Positions 28,176 to 37,095 of a DNA stretch of 64,000 bases are shown here, piece after piece. The notes under the pieces are model-generated. The model had not been told where the DNA came from. It saw only the letters and a list, made by a program, of their open reading frames with translations, and did not search any database. The position numbers and the translations under genes were made by a program. The stretch is from Candidatus Hydrogenedentota bacterium (GTDB taxonomy: Bacteria > Hydrogenedentota > Hydrogenedentia > Hydrogenedentales > SLHB01): assembly GCA_035416745.1 (NCBI GenBank), contig DAOLNV010000005.1:1-64000 (forward strand). The letters are read 5' to 3'. How positions within the stretch are numbered: the first letter of the stretch is position 1; every line of letters starts with the position of its first letter.

Positions 28176-29129
28176 TCAGACTGCGCGAAAGCATAAGATA
28201 CCATCTTCATATTCGGAAACAACCCTACCCTCTTCTTCCAGGATCTCAAGATGGCCGGCGGCGGAGGATAGACCCAGGAAGGTGAACTTGGCATCCATGC
28301 GAGGGAATAGCTGGCGCGCAACCTCGTACACGGATAAGCGCCGGCCGCCGAGAATCTCGAGAACGCGCTGGTTCCGTTTGTGTTGGCGTTCCAGGAGGCT
28401 TTCGATGACCGCGCGATGATTCCGAATGGGTTCGCCATGCCCGGGGTAGCACACGTCGAGGTCCAGGGCATGGGTCTTGCGCAAGGATTCCCGGTACTGC
28501 ACGAGGCTCTTGACGCGGGGTTGGCCGGCTCTTGGACGGCGCAGCAAGGGATTGGGAGTTATCCGGGGAAGGAGGTGATCTCCAGTAAACGCAATCCGGT
28601 GTGCATTGTCGACGAAGAGCATATCAAGCGCGGAATGCCCGGGCACGTGGCAGGCAGTGTGCGGCCCAATCACTTCGCCGTCTTCAAGGCCCTTGTCAAC
28701 AGTGGCGTCTGTGGCGAATTCTCGGAAACTGTGTTGTTCGCCGGCTGCTTTGTGGGCCACGTCGTCTGGTGCGCCCAGTTCACGCATGATCTGCAAGCCG
28801 AAGCGGCGGGCTTTCTCGTGTTGGTCTTCGGAATTCAGACTGCGGTGCGCGGCCCAGGGATGGGCGTAGACCGTGAAGTCCGCATAGTCACGCAACCGGC
28901 CCAGGAGCCCTACGTGGTCGATATGCGTGTGGGTCAACAGGACCTGCTCGAGGTCGCTCAACGCGAGCCCCTCGTTCTTGAATGCGGCCTTGAGAACCTC
29001 GAACGCTTCGCCGGTGTTCAGGCCGGCGTCGACGAGCGTAACGGGGTCCGATGCCAGGAGGAACACGTTCACCGATCCCACAGGCAGGGGGGTGGGAATG
29101 GATATGGGGACAATTCGGGCACGGCTCAT
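28176..29129 (-). CDS. MBL-fold metallohydrolase
   Basis: 317 residues. Metallo-beta-lactamase fold: ligand cluster LLTHTHIDHVGL (HxHxDH), a following His in CHVPGHSALD, an Asp in FTGDHLLP, and a late His in YPGHGEPI. The C-terminal 80 residues include a helical segment ending in a winged-helix-like tail (RLSVYEVARQLFP), as in the LACTB2/RNase-Z-like class of hydrolases. Substrate unknown; thioester hydrolase or nuclease are both possible. ATG 29129 overlaps the aroC stop by ATGA. Confidence 0.85.
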   Translation of the reverse strand: MSRARIVPISIPTPLPVGSVNVFLLASDPVTLVDAGLNTGEAFEVLKAAFKNEGLALSDLEQVLLTHTHIDHVGLLGRLRDYADFTVYAHPWAAHRSLNSEDQHEKARRFGLQIMRELGAPDDVAHKAAGEQHSFREFATDATVDKGLEDGEVIGPHTACHVPGHSALDMLFVDNAHRIAFTGDHLLPRITPNPLLRRPRAGQPRVKSLVQYRESLRKTHALDLDVCYPGHGEPIRNHRAVIESLLERQHKRNQRVLEILGGRRLSVYEVARQLFPRMDAKFTFLGLSSAAGHLEILEEEGRVVSEYEDGILCFRAV

Positions 29130-30301
29130 CGTTGGCTCAGGGCGGCCATGTAGGCATCGTAGCTGCGCTTCATTTGAGCGACCGAATCGCCGCCGAACTG
29201 CTGGATGAAGAACTGCGCGAGGACGATCGCGATGGCATGTTCCGCAATCAGCGCCAACGCAGGCACGGCGCAGGTATCGCTTCGCTCGACCAGTGCCTTG
29301 TCTGCCAGCTTTGTCTCGATATTCACGCTGCGCAGGGGGCGCATGAGTGTCGAGATGGGTTTCTTGACAATGCGGACAAGCAACTCTTCGCCCGACGTCA
29401 TCCCCCCTTCCGTTCCGCCCAGATTGTTCGATGTGCGCACGTAGTAGCTGCCGCCTTTGGGGGTATTCGACCGGACAATCTCGTCATGGTACCGGCTGCC
29501 GCGCAAGTGTGCGCCGCGGAAGCCGATGCCCACTTCCACGCCCTTGACGGCCTGGATGCTCATGAGGGCCTGGGCAATCGCGCCATCCAGCTTGCGCTCC
29601 GCCTGCGTGTGGCTTCCCAGTCCGACCGGAAGCCCCCATGCGCGAACCTCAACGACGCCTCCGAGCGAATCCTTATCCCGCTTGGCTTGCTTGATGGCGT
29701 CGCGCATGCGCGCAGCGGCCTCGGGCTCGGCGCAGCGCACGTCAGACGCCATCGACCGTTCGCGCAGTTCGCCGGAGGGAATGCCATCCGTGTTGGCGGC
29801 CGCTTCGCCGATTTGAACAACGTGCCCAACCATGTCAATACCGAACTCGGCAAGAAGTTTTCGGCAGACCGCGCCCGCCGCGACCCGGGCCGCCGTCTCC
29901 CGTGCGCTGGCGCGCTCGAGTACGTTCCGGCAGTCGTCGTGCTCATACTTGAGAGCGCCTGCGAGGTCAGCGTGGCTGGGTCTTGGGCATACGACTTTCT
30001 TGGCGCGTTCCCCGGACGGCGGATTCCAGGGGTCCATGGCGCTTTCCCAGTTCTTGAAGTCGCGATTCCATACTGCCAGAAGAACCGGGCTACCCAAGGT
30101 GACGCCGCCTCGAATTCCGGCAAGCACGTCGACCTCGTCTTTTTCGATGCGCTGGCGTCCGCCGCGTCCGTATCCTTTCTGTCTTTCCGCCAACCAGAAA
30201 TTGATATCGTCGGCTCTGATATGAAGGCCGGCAGGGAAACCGTCCAGAAGACAGAAAATGCCTCGCCCGTGGGATTCGCCTGCCGAATAGTACCGAAGCA
30301 C
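29126..30301 (-). CDS. aroC: Chorismate synthase
   Basis: 391 residues. Last step of the shikimate pathway: EPSP to chorismate, needing reduced FMN. Family motifs: AGESHGRGIFCLLDGFPAG at the N-terminus, the RQKGYGRGGRQ phosphate-binding loop, ERASARETAARVAAGAV and NLGGTEGGMTSGEEL. GTG start at 30301 with AAGGGA eight bases upstream, 27 nt after the prepilin peptidase stop. It follows the trp genes, whose pathway starts from chorismate, so joint supply of aromatic precursors is the likely reason for its position. Confidence 0.97.
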   Translation of the reverse strand: MLRYYSAGESHGRGIFCLLDGFPAGLHIRADDINFWLAERQKGYGRGGRQRIEKDEVDVLAGIRGGVTLGSPVLLAVWNRDFKNWESAMDPWNPPSGERAKKVVCPRPSHADLAGALKYEHDDCRNVLERASARETAARVAAGAVCRKLLAEFGIDMVGHVVQIGEAAANTDGIPSGELRERSMASDVRCAEPEAAARMRDAIKQAKRDKDSLGGVVEVRAWGLPVGLGSHTQAERKLDGAIAQALMSIQAVKGVEVGIGFRGAHLRGSRYHDEIVRSNTPKGGSYYVRTSNNLGGTEGGMTSGEELLVRIVKKPISTLMRPLRSVNIETKLADKALVERSDTCAVPALALIAEHAIAIVLAQFFIQQFGGDSVAQMKRSYDAYMAALSQR

Positions 30302-30328
30302 GATGTCGTCCCTTCGCCTCAGTTCGCG

Positions 30329-31231
30329 CTACAGCGTAGGCTGCGCGATTAGTGTGTTGAAATAGAAGTCGATAATGGCGGAGCCCGCCAGCATCACGAC
30401 CACGCCGGCGAGGGCCAGATAGGGCCCGAAGGGAAGGTAATGGCCGAGCACGGGCTTGTCAGTCTTGCCCTTCTCGGTTTTCTCATCCCCTGGCGCGGGC
30501 ACTTTCTGCAGTTTGCCCGCAAGGATCAAGACGATTCCGACGAAACTGCCAATGAATGACGCGATGATGATGATCAGGACAGCGCCGTACAAGCCGAAGA
30601 AGGCGCCGAGCATGGCGATCAGTTTCACGTCGCCGAAACCCATGCCGGGCTTCTTTAGAAGCAGCAATGCGCCCTTGTCGAGCGCGAAGAGGATTACCCC
30701 GCCAACCAGGGCGCCGACAAGGGAATTGACTACGGGCAACTCGAACGGTCCCATAACCGACAATCCGCTTCTGGGATACAGCATGAACAACACGGAACAG
30801 GCAATACCGATGGGAATTCCCGGAAGGCTGACCTCATCGGGAATGGTCCCGTCGGTGAAGTCGACGAACGTGGCCAGTACCAGGGCGGCCGAGAGCAGCA
30901 TGTAGATCGGGGTGGCTATCGCGATGCCAAAACGCCAGAACACGAGCAGGAAAAGCACGCCCGTGACGGCCTCTACCAGCGGATATTGCCAACTGATTGG
31001 CTGGCTGCAGTGGCGGCACTTGGCGCCAAGCACCAGCCAGCTCACGATAGGGATGTTGTCGTACCAAGCGATAGGATTGTCGCATTTCGGGCATTTCGAG
31101 CGCGGCTTAACGATCGACAGCCCTCGGGGCAGCCGGTATACGCACACGTTCAGGAAACTCCCGATCATGCTTCCCAAAACAAACGAGAATACAGCCAGAA
31201 GAGCGTTCAGGGCCTGCAAGTTACCGTCCAT
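30329..31231 (-). CDS. Type IV prepilin peptidase / N-methyltransferase (A24 family)
   Basis: 300 residues, polytopic inner-membrane aspartic protease. The N-terminal cytoplasmic loop has the two CxxC pairs of the methyltransferase domain (CPKC and CRHC around 45-77). Catalytic Asp residues lie in FVDFTDGTIPDEVS and GMGFGDVKL. It cleaves the leader of type IV pilins or type II secretion pseudopilins. An unusual C-terminal cytosolic insert (about 240-262, LQKVPAPGDEKTEKGKT) is present. No pilin, GspE/F or PilB/C gene is nearby; ATG 31231 directly abuts the pmbA stop. Confidence 0.95.
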   Translation of the reverse strand: MDGNLQALNALLAVFSFVLGSMIGSFLNVCVYRLPRGLSIVKPRSKCPKCDNPIAWYDNIPIVSWLVLGAKCRHCSQPISWQYPLVEAVTGVLFLLVFWRFGIAIATPIYMLLSAALVLATFVDFTDGTIPDEVSLPGIPIGIACSVLFMLYPRSGLSVMGPFELPVVNSLVGALVGGVILFALDKGALLLLKKPGMGFGDVKLIAMLGAFFGLYGAVLIIIIASFIGSFVGIVLILAGKLQKVPAPGDEKTEKGKTDKPVLGHYLPFGPYLALAGVVVMLAGSAIIDFYFNTLIAQPTL

Positions 31232-32563
31232 TTATTCCCCACTTACTACAAGTTCAGAGATTAACAGCGATGGGGCGCCACACGACCCCATGAACCGCAG
31301 ATCATTGCCCACGGCGGCCACCGCTTTCAAGAGCGGCCGTATATTGCCCGCTATGGTCACCCCACGTACGGGCCGGGTGAGTTCGCCGCCCGCAATCAAC
31401 ATCCCCGACGCGCCGAAGCTGAAATCGCCCGAGATGGGGTCCGCGGTGTGCACGCCCATGGCTTCCGTTACGAAGAGACCGTTGCAGGCCATGGAAAACA
31501 AATCCTCTTGTGCTTCTGGGCCAGGGACAATAAACAGGTTCGTTGGTCCTACCACGGGGGGGCTACTGTAGCCGCGCGACGCATTCGCTGTGGTGTGCTC
31601 GCCCATCTCGTTCGCGGACTGGAGGTTGTGGAGATAGCCGGCAAGCCGGCCATTGTCGAGCAATACGGTCCGCTGGGCGGGTGTCCCTTCGCCATCAAAA
31701 GGAGCGCGGTTGATCCCGTCCGGATGATCGTTCTGGTCAACAACGGAGAGGAGTTCCGAGCCCACCATCTCGCCCGTTTGTCCCACAAAGAACGACTTTC
31801 CCTTCAGGACATTGTCTGCGCGAAACGCCGAACTCAGGACCTGCAAGAACTGTGTGGCCACTGCGTAATCAAGCACGACTGGCATCCGGCCGGTTGCGCA
31901 TGGCTTGCCCCCGAGCCTGCGTGCGGCGTCTCGTGCGCAGGTTTCCGCCACCCATTGCATCCTGAGACCCTCGAAGGCGCTCGCAAAATCAAATTCCCAC
32001 CCCCGCTCGGAGTCGGCGCCCGATTGCGCGGCCACCGCCACGACGGAGCAGCTGAAATAGGCGTTACGATAGCGGCGCCGGACGCCTGCCGAGTTCAGCA
32101 GGCTGAAATCGACCAACGTATCGCTGTAACTGGCCTGTTCGACTTGTTCAATGCGTTTGTCGGCGCTGAGAGTAGCCTTTTCCAGGTCTTTGGTGAACGC
32201 TATCTTGGCGCGGATGGAAACAGCGCAGGGGTCTTGTTGCGACCAGTCTTCATCGAATGCGCCCGCTTCCTGACAGATGCCCGCGTACGGTTCGGGATCG
32301 TTGGCGGCGGCGTTTTCCCAGGCATTGCGGATGGTTGTCTCGAGCGTCTCCCCAGGCGATGTGGTATAGGCGAAACCCATACGCTTATCGGCGGTAAAGA
32401 GGCGGATACCAAGACCGCATGACGTAGACGAGGCAAGGGTTTCGAGCTCGCCCCTCGATACCTCGAGCTCGAGGCTCCGGCTCGTTGCCATGACCGCCTC
32501 GGCCTCAAGAGCGCCGCAGCCACGGGCGTATTCAAGGGCATGGGCCAGTTGGTTCTCGTTCAC
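31232..32563 (-). CDS. pmbA: PmbA/TldE-family metalloprotease subunit
   Basis: 443 residues from GTG 32563, which has GAGG six bases upstream and lies 17 nt after the trpA stop; the frame is open further but there overlaps trpA. TldE/PmbA proteins lack the metal motif of TldD but pair with it in a protease that processes modified peptides (microcin, PQQ-like) or unfolded proteins. Matching stretches: LELEVSRGELETL, CGLGIRLFTADKRMGFAYT, NENQLAHALEYARG, and the C-terminal ADPISGDFSFGASG. No tldD gene is in the window. Confidence 0.9.
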   Translation of the reverse strand: MNENQLAHALEYARGCGALEAEAVMATSRSLELEVSRGELETLASSTSCGLGIRLFTADKRMGFAYTTSPGETLETTIRNAWENAAANDPEPYAGICQEAGAFDEDWSQQDPCAVSIRAKIAFTKDLEKATLSADKRIEQVEQASYSDTLVDFSLLNSAGVRRRYRNAYFSCSVVAVAAQSGADSERGWEFDFASAFEGLRMQWVAETCARDAARRLGGKPCATGRMPVVLDYAVATQFLQVLSSAFRADNVLKGKSFFVGQTGEMVGSELLSVVDQNDHPDGINRAPFDGEGTPAQRTVLLDNGRLAGYLHNLQSANEMGEHTTANASRGYSSPPVVGPTNLFIVPGPEAQEDLFSMACNGLFVTEAMGVHTADPISGDFSFGASGMLIAGGELTRPVRGVTIAGNIRPLLKAVAAVGNDLRFMGSCGAPSLLISELVVSGE

Positions 32564-32580
32564 GGGCGTCCTCGAATTCG

Positions 32581-33381
32581 TTACGTATGTTTTACTGCCT
32601 TGGCAAGAGATTCCGCAAACGCCCCCACGCGTGCGGCGGTTTCCGGTGAGTCCCCCAGTTCGCCGATCATGCGCACAATGGCGCTGCCGACAATGACGCC
32701 GTCGGCGTAGCGCGCAATCTCGGCGGCGTGTTCCGGTTTCGAAATGCCAAAACCGACCGCCACCGGCTTGTCCGTGTGTCGCTTGATCCGGGAGACCATC
32801 TCCCGAGCGTCCTGTTCCACCTGGGCGCGTTCGCCGGTGACGCCGGTGCGGGAAACGTAGTAGACGAACCCCGTGCACTGCCTTGACACCGTCTTGATGC
32901 GCGTATCGGTGCTGGTTGGCGCCAGGAGGAAGATGGTGGCAATGTCCTGGGAATCGAGAGAAGCCTTGTACTCGCCTGCTTCCTCAGGGGGCAAATCGAC
33001 GCAGAGCACGCCATCCACGCCCGCATCGCGGCAATCCGGTCCAAAGCGCTCAATTCCATAGGAATGGACAGGATTGAAGTAGGTGAACAATACGGCTGGG
33101 ATCTGGGTGCGTTCGCGCAGTTTCTTCACCATGCCGATCACGTCTCGCAGCGAGGTGCCATGCCGCAGCGCACGCATGGCCGCTTCCTGGTTGACCACGC
33201 CGTCGGCCAGCGGATCCGAGAAAGGGATGCCCAGTTCGATGAGGTCAGCGCCGGCCTCTTCGAGGGCCACGACGATTTCCGCGGTCCGTTCGAGCGTAGG
33301 GTCGCCCGCCGCGATGTACGGGATGAAGGCCTTCTGGCCGGCCGCCCGCAATTCCTGAAAACGTGCTTCGATACGGTTCAC
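32581..33381 (-). CDS. trpA: Tryptophan synthase alpha subunit
   Basis: 266 residues, normal length. Cleaves indole-3-glycerol phosphate and channels indole to TrpB. Catalytic residues are present: Glu in [16 protein letters not shown] and the Asp in that same loop, then [13 protein letters not shown], the [10 protein letters not shown] phosphate loop and [14 protein letters not shown] 33381 overlaps the trpB stop as GTGA, giving tight translational coupling with its complex partner. Confidence 0.97.
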   Translation of the reverse strand: MNRIEARFQELRAAGQKAFIPYIAAGDPTLERTAEIVVALEEAGADLIELGIPFSDPLADGVVNQEAAMRALRHGTSLRDVIGMVKKLRERTQIPAVLFTYFNPVHSYGIERFGPDCRDAGVDGVLCVDLPPEEAGEYKASLDSQDIATIFLLAPTSTDTRIKTVSRQCTGFVYYVSRTGVTGERAQVEQDAREMVSRIKRHTDKPVAVGFGISKPEHAAEIARYADGVIVGSAIVRMIGELGDSPETAARVGAFAESLAKAVKHT

Positions 33382-34619
33382 TGGAATTTCTCTCCTGGCA
33401 GCAGGAATTTTGCCGCCTGCTGGACATCCTTATCTCCCCTGCCAGACATGTTGATGATCACGATCTGGTCGTCAGCGAGCTTGGGGACCAGCTTCTGTGC
33501 GTAGGCCACCGCGTGCGCGCTCTCGAGGGCAGGGATAATGCCTTCGAGTTCACTGGTGAACTTGAAAGCCGCCAAGGCTTCGTCATCGCTGGCGCTCACG
33601 TATTCGACGCGTCCTTCGCTCCGCAGGAAGGCGTGCTCGGGGCCCACGCTCGCGTAGTCAAGGCCCGCCGACACACTGTGGGTGCCGAGGATTTGCCCGT
33701 TGTCGTCCTGAAGCACATAGCTCATCGCTCCCTGGAGAGTGCCAAGCCTGCCGCCGGCAAACCGGGCGGCGTGTTTGCCGGTCTCGATCCCGAGGCCAGC
33801 GGCCTCGACGCCAATCATGCGTATGTCTTTCTCCCGTATGAACTCAAAGAACAATCCGAGGGCGTTGCTGCCGCCTCCCACGCATGCAAGAAGGACATCC
33901 GGAAGCCGGCCCTCCTGTTCAAGAATCTGGCGCCGCGTCTCCTCACCGATGATCTTCTGGAATTCCCGGCAGATGAGCGGAAACGGGTGCGGGCCATGGA
34001 CGGTTCCCAGCACGTAATGCGTGTTGCGGACGTTGGTGACCCAGTCGCGGAGGGCTTCGTTGATGGCGTCCTTGAGAGTTTTCGAGCCCGATGAAACTGG
34101 ATTAACCTTCGCGCCGAGGAGGCGCATGCGAAAGACGTTGAGTTTCTGGCGCTCGATGTCTTCCGTACCCATGTAGATCTCGCATTCGAGGCCGAGTTGT
34201 GCCGCGGCCGTAGCCGTCGCGACGCCGTGCTGGCCTGCGCCGGTTTCCGCGATGATGCGGGTCTTGCCCATGCGTTTTGCGAGGAGCACCTGGCCCAGGG
34301 CGTTGTTGATCTTGTGCGCGCCGGTGTGAGCGAGGTCCTCGCGCTTGAAATACACTTTTGCCCCGCCGAGGTGCTGCGTCAGGCGCTGGGCAAAATACAG
34401 AGGCGTTGGCCGCCCGATGTAATCGCGGCGGTACACGTTCAACGTGGCCTGAAATTCGGGGTCGTTGGCGGATTTGCGGAACGCGTCCTCAAGTTCGTCG
34501 AGAGCATACATGAGGGTCTCGGGGACATACTTCCCGCCATAGGCCCCGAAGCGCCCTTTGGCATCAGGATACGGATAGGGCTGATTTCGCGTTGCGGATG
34601 AATTGACGGATTCGCTCAT
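33378..34619 (-). CDS. trpB: Tryptophan synthase beta subunit
   Basis: 413 residues, PLP-dependent condensation of indole and serine. The PLP lysine is in [13 protein letters not shown], followed by [16 protein letters not shown] and the glycine-rich [13 protein letters not shown] phosphate loop; GRGDKDV closes the C-terminus. This is the TrpB1 form that partners TrpA. ATG 34619 lies inside the 3' end of trpF, giving a 56-nt overlap in another frame, which is longer than the 4-14 nt overlaps elsewhere in this operon. Confidence 0.97.
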   Translation of the reverse strand: MSESVNSSATRNQPYPYPDAKGRFGAYGGKYVPETLMYALDELEDAFRKSANDPEFQATLNVYRRDYIGRPTPLYFAQRLTQHLGGAKVYFKREDLAHTGAHKINNALGQVLLAKRMGKTRIIAETGAGQHGVATATAAAQLGLECEIYMGTEDIERQKLNVFRMRLLGAKVNPVSSGSKTLKDAINEALRDWVTNVRNTHYVLGTVHGPHPFPLICREFQKIIGEETRRQILEQEGRLPDVLLACVGGGSNALGLFFEFIREKDIRMIGVEAAGLGIETGKHAARFAGGRLGTLQGAMSYVLQDDNGQILGTHSVSAGLDYASVGPEHAFLRSEGRVEYVSASDDEALAAFKFTSELEGIIPALESAHAVAYAQKLVPKLADDQIVIINMSGRGDKDVQQAAKFLLPGEKFQ

Positions 34620-35196
34620 GGTCCTTCTTTCCCGGTGATGCTTCCACTCCCCCCGACGTGTCCACGGCGTATGGCCGCACGATTCTTACGGCTTCCCCTA
34701 CGTTTTCAGGCGTCAATCCTCCAGCCAGAATAACTGGCTTCTCCAGGGTCGCGGCCGCCCGGGCGGCTGCCTCCCAATCACACGTTGCGCCAGTGCCGCC
34801 ATGGGCTCCGTGAGCATCAGCATCCAGCACGTACGCCCGGACCGGATGGGCAATCATCCCTTCGCTCTTGAAGCCGGGGCCCACGTGAAAGACTTTCAAT
34901 GCACGGTCCGCTATGGCCCGGTAGTCCTCGGGAGCTTCTTCTCCGCACAACTGAACCATGTGAGCGAAGGACAAGTACTCCCGCAGTTGGCTTATTGGCG
35001 CGTTCACGCAGACCGCCACCCCTGTCACAAACGGAGGCAGCTGGGCAATGATCGCCGCCGCCTGCTTCGGGTCGATGTAGCGGTTGCGTTTGCGCGCTTC
35101 CTCTGCAAAAACGAAGCCGAGCGCGTCCGCTCCGGCCTCGCACGCCGCGATGGCGTCGTCGAGATTCGTGATGCCGCAAATCTTAACTTTGGTCAC
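34564..35196 (-). CDS. trpF: Phosphoribosylanthranilate isomerase
   Basis: 210 residues from GTG 35196; the frame is also open from GTG 35235, but the extra 13 residues precede the conserved start of the fold ([13 protein letters not shown]). The barrel enzyme performs the Amadori rearrangement of PRA. The catalytic Cys is in KICGIT, and the Asp in [21 protein letters not shown] and [15 protein letters not shown] form the phosphate site. It overlaps trpC by 14 nt and trpB by 56 nt. Confidence 0.95.
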   Translation of the reverse strand: MTKVKICGITNLDDAIAACEAGADALGFVFAEEARKRNRYIDPKQAAAIIAQLPPFVTGVAVCVNAPISQLREYLSFAHMVQLCGEEAPEDYRAIADRALKVFHVGPGFKSEGMIAHPVRAYVLDADAHGAHGGTGATCDWEAAARAAATLEKPVILAGGLTPENVGEAVRIVRPYAVDTSGGVEASPGKKDHERIRQFIRNAKSALSVS

Positions 35197-35965
35197 GGCC
35201 CAGAAGTTCCCGAATTTTTTGCGCGACGTTGTCACTGGTTATCAGACACTCGCCCACCAGAATAGCGTCGATTCCTCCGTCTTCCAAGAGTTGTACATGT
35301 TCCCGGGTGTGAATTCCGCTTTCGCTAACCAGTACATGGCCGCCCGGCACGTAGCGCTTCAGTTCCAAGGTTCTGTTCAGGGAGACCTCGAAGGTAGCGA
35401 GATCTCTATTGTTGATGCCGAGGATATGCGCACCGGATTTCATGGCGCGCTCGATTTCCTGGGCATCATGGGTTTCCACCAGGGCGTCCATCCTCAGGTC
35501 CGCGGTCAAAGCCAGATAGTCCCCCAGTTGTTCGTCGGAGAGTACGCGGGCAATCAGCAGGACCGCATCAGCTTCGGCGGCCCGGGCCTCATAGATCTGG
35601 TACTCGTCAACGATGAACTCTTTGCGCAGGCACGGCACTTTGACATGCCGCCGAACCGCCGTCAAATCCCTGAGACTTCCCTGAAAGTACTTCGTGTCGG
35701 TCAAAATGGAGATTGCGCTGGCCCCTGACCGTTCGTAGAGTCCGCCCATGTCCACAGGATCGAGATTCGCGCGCAGTACGCCTTTGCTGGGAGACGCCTT
35801 CTTCACTTCAGCGATGAGGCTGATGCCTGGAGTCCTCAGGGCCGCACGGAAGTCCCGGGCCGGGGAGATTTCGGCGATGCGCTGTTTAAGGGCACTCAGC
35901 GGGACCGATTTTTTGCTGGTTTCAACCTCGGTTCGTTTATGCGCACAGATCTCGTCAAGAATCAT
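35183..35965 (-). CDS. trpC: Indole-3-glycerol phosphate synthase
   Basis: 260 residues, monofunctional. Decarboxylating ring closure of CdRP to indole-3-glycerol phosphate. Catalytic Lys and Glu lie in LIAEVKKASPSKG, with further motifs LRKEFIVDEYQIYEARA, LGINNRDLATFEV and VSESGIHTREHV. ATG 35965 overlaps the trpD stop by 11 nt. In many bacteria trpC is fused with trpF; here the two are separate but overlapping. Confidence 0.97.
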   Translation of the reverse strand: MILDEICAHKRTEVETSKKSVPLSALKQRIAEISPARDFRAALRTPGISLIAEVKKASPSKGVLRANLDPVDMGGLYERSGASAISILTDTKYFQGSLRDLTAVRRHVKVPCLRKEFIVDEYQIYEARAAEADAVLLIARVLSDEQLGDYLALTADLRMDALVETHDAQEIERAMKSGAHILGINNRDLATFEVSLNRTLELKRYVPGGHVLVSESGIHTREHVQLLEDGGIDAILVGECLITSDNVAQKIRELLGRDQS

Positions 35966-36971
35966 TGGAAGCCTTTATTAACGCGTCCAGCGTTCGAAGG
36001 GCTGCTCCGGAGTCGATGGATTCGCGGGCAACCTTCAAGGCAGCTGGCCAATCGAGTGAATCGTTTCCTGCCCGTATCCCGGCGGCGGCATTTAACAAGA
36101 CGACGTCCCGGCGCGGGCCGGGCGTTCCCTCCAACACGGACCGGAGAAGCGCCGCATTCTCGACAGGGCTTCCGCCCGCAAGGGCGCTCCGCGGGACCGA
36201 TGCGAATCCCATGTCCTCAGGTGTTATTTCATACAAATTCACTTGGCCCTGTGAGGCTTCTGCGATACGTGTCGGGCCGGATAAAGATATCTCATCGAGG
36301 CCGTCGTTGCCCGCTGAGACAAACGCGTGATGTGCCCCGAGATTTGTCAATACATGCGCCAAAGGTTCGACCAACGCCGCGTCAAAAACGCCTACAGACA
36401 GCCCCGTGGCCCGGGCTGGATTGGTCAACGGCCCCAGGACGTTGAAAACGGTACGGGTAGCACGCAGTTCCGAACGTATGGGCGCGACATGCTTCATGGC
36501 CGTGTGCAGCGAGCGGGCGAACAGGAACCCGATACCCACCTCATCGATACACCGCGCGACCCGTTCAGGGGGGGCATCAAGGTTGACTCCGAGAGCCTCA
36601 AGAACATCGGCGCTGCCACACCTGCTGGTTGCGCTGCGGTTGCCGTGTTTCGCGACGGCGATTCCCGCTCCCGCCGCCACAAACGCTGAAGTGGTGGAGA
36701 TATTGAAGCTGCCGGAATGATCCCCGCCGGTGCCGACGATGTCTATCAGAGGCTGGCGTTTGGGGAGAACCGGGACCGCCATGTCGCGCATGACCTCCGC
36801 GAATCCCGTGATTTCTTCAATGGTCTCGCCCTTGACGCGGAACCCCATGAGCAAGGCGGAAATCTTGACCGGGCTTGCCTCACCCGACATAAGCACGCGC
36901 ATGGTCTGCGCGGCCTGTTCTCTCGTAAGGTCTTTGCGTTGGCTGATTAAGGAGATGACTTCATCCAGCAT
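35955..36971 (-). CDS. trpD: Anthranilate phosphoribosyltransferase
   Basis: About 338 residues from ATG 36971; a GTG one codon earlier at 36974 is also possible. Transfers phosphoribose from PRPP to anthranilate. Motifs: DIVGTGGDHSGSFNIST, KHGNRSATSRCGSADVLEALG and FLFARSLHTAMKHV. This is the first gene of the trp unit. Anthranilate synthase (trpE, trpG) must be elsewhere, so this operon begins at the second step. Confidence 0.97.
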   Translation of the reverse strand: MLDEVISLISQRKDLTREQAAQTMRVLMSGEASPVKISALLMGFRVKGETIEEITGFAEVMRDMAVPVLPKRQPLIDIVGTGGDHSGSFNISTTSAFVAAGAGIAVAKHGNRSATSRCGSADVLEALGVNLDAPPERVARCIDEVGIGFLFARSLHTAMKHVAPIRSELRATRTVFNVLGPLTNPARATGLSVGVFDAALVEPLAHVLTNLGAHHAFVSAGNDGLDEISLSGPTRIAEASQGQVNLYEITPEDMGFASVPRSALAGGSPVENAALLRSVLEGTPGPRRDVVLLNAAAGIRAGNDSLDWPAALKVARESIDSGAALRTLDALIKASNDS

Positions 36972-37035
36972 CACCGGAACCTGTAGATTCTCTGGTTAAT
37001 TGTGTGCAAACTTCGACCTCCCGCCAAGCGGGGCA

Positions 37036-37065
37036 ACTCTAGCAACCGGCCAAAAACAAAGTCAA
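37036..37065 (-). promoter_or_regulatory. Candidate trp-unit promoter
   Basis: Minus strand: TTGACT (37060-37065), 18-bp spacer, TAGAGT (37036-37041), ending about 65 nt before the trpD start. A small hairpin CCCGC-CAA-GCGGG (37020-37032) lies in the would-be leader. I looked for tandem Trp codons of a leader peptide in 36972-37095 and saw none. mgtE lies upstream on the same strand only 121 bp away, so read-through from it is an alternative. Confidence 0.35.
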
Positions 37066-37095
37066 GGGTTGCCATTCCGGAAATCTCTCATAAAC

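Noticed and set aside
29051..30352. 433-codon plus-strand open frame opposite aroC
   Set aside because: aroC on the minus strand has all family motifs; the plus frame lacks any.
36972..37095. Trp leader peptide/attenuator before trpD
   Set aside because: No tandem Trp codons and no terminator/antiterminator pair could be drawn.
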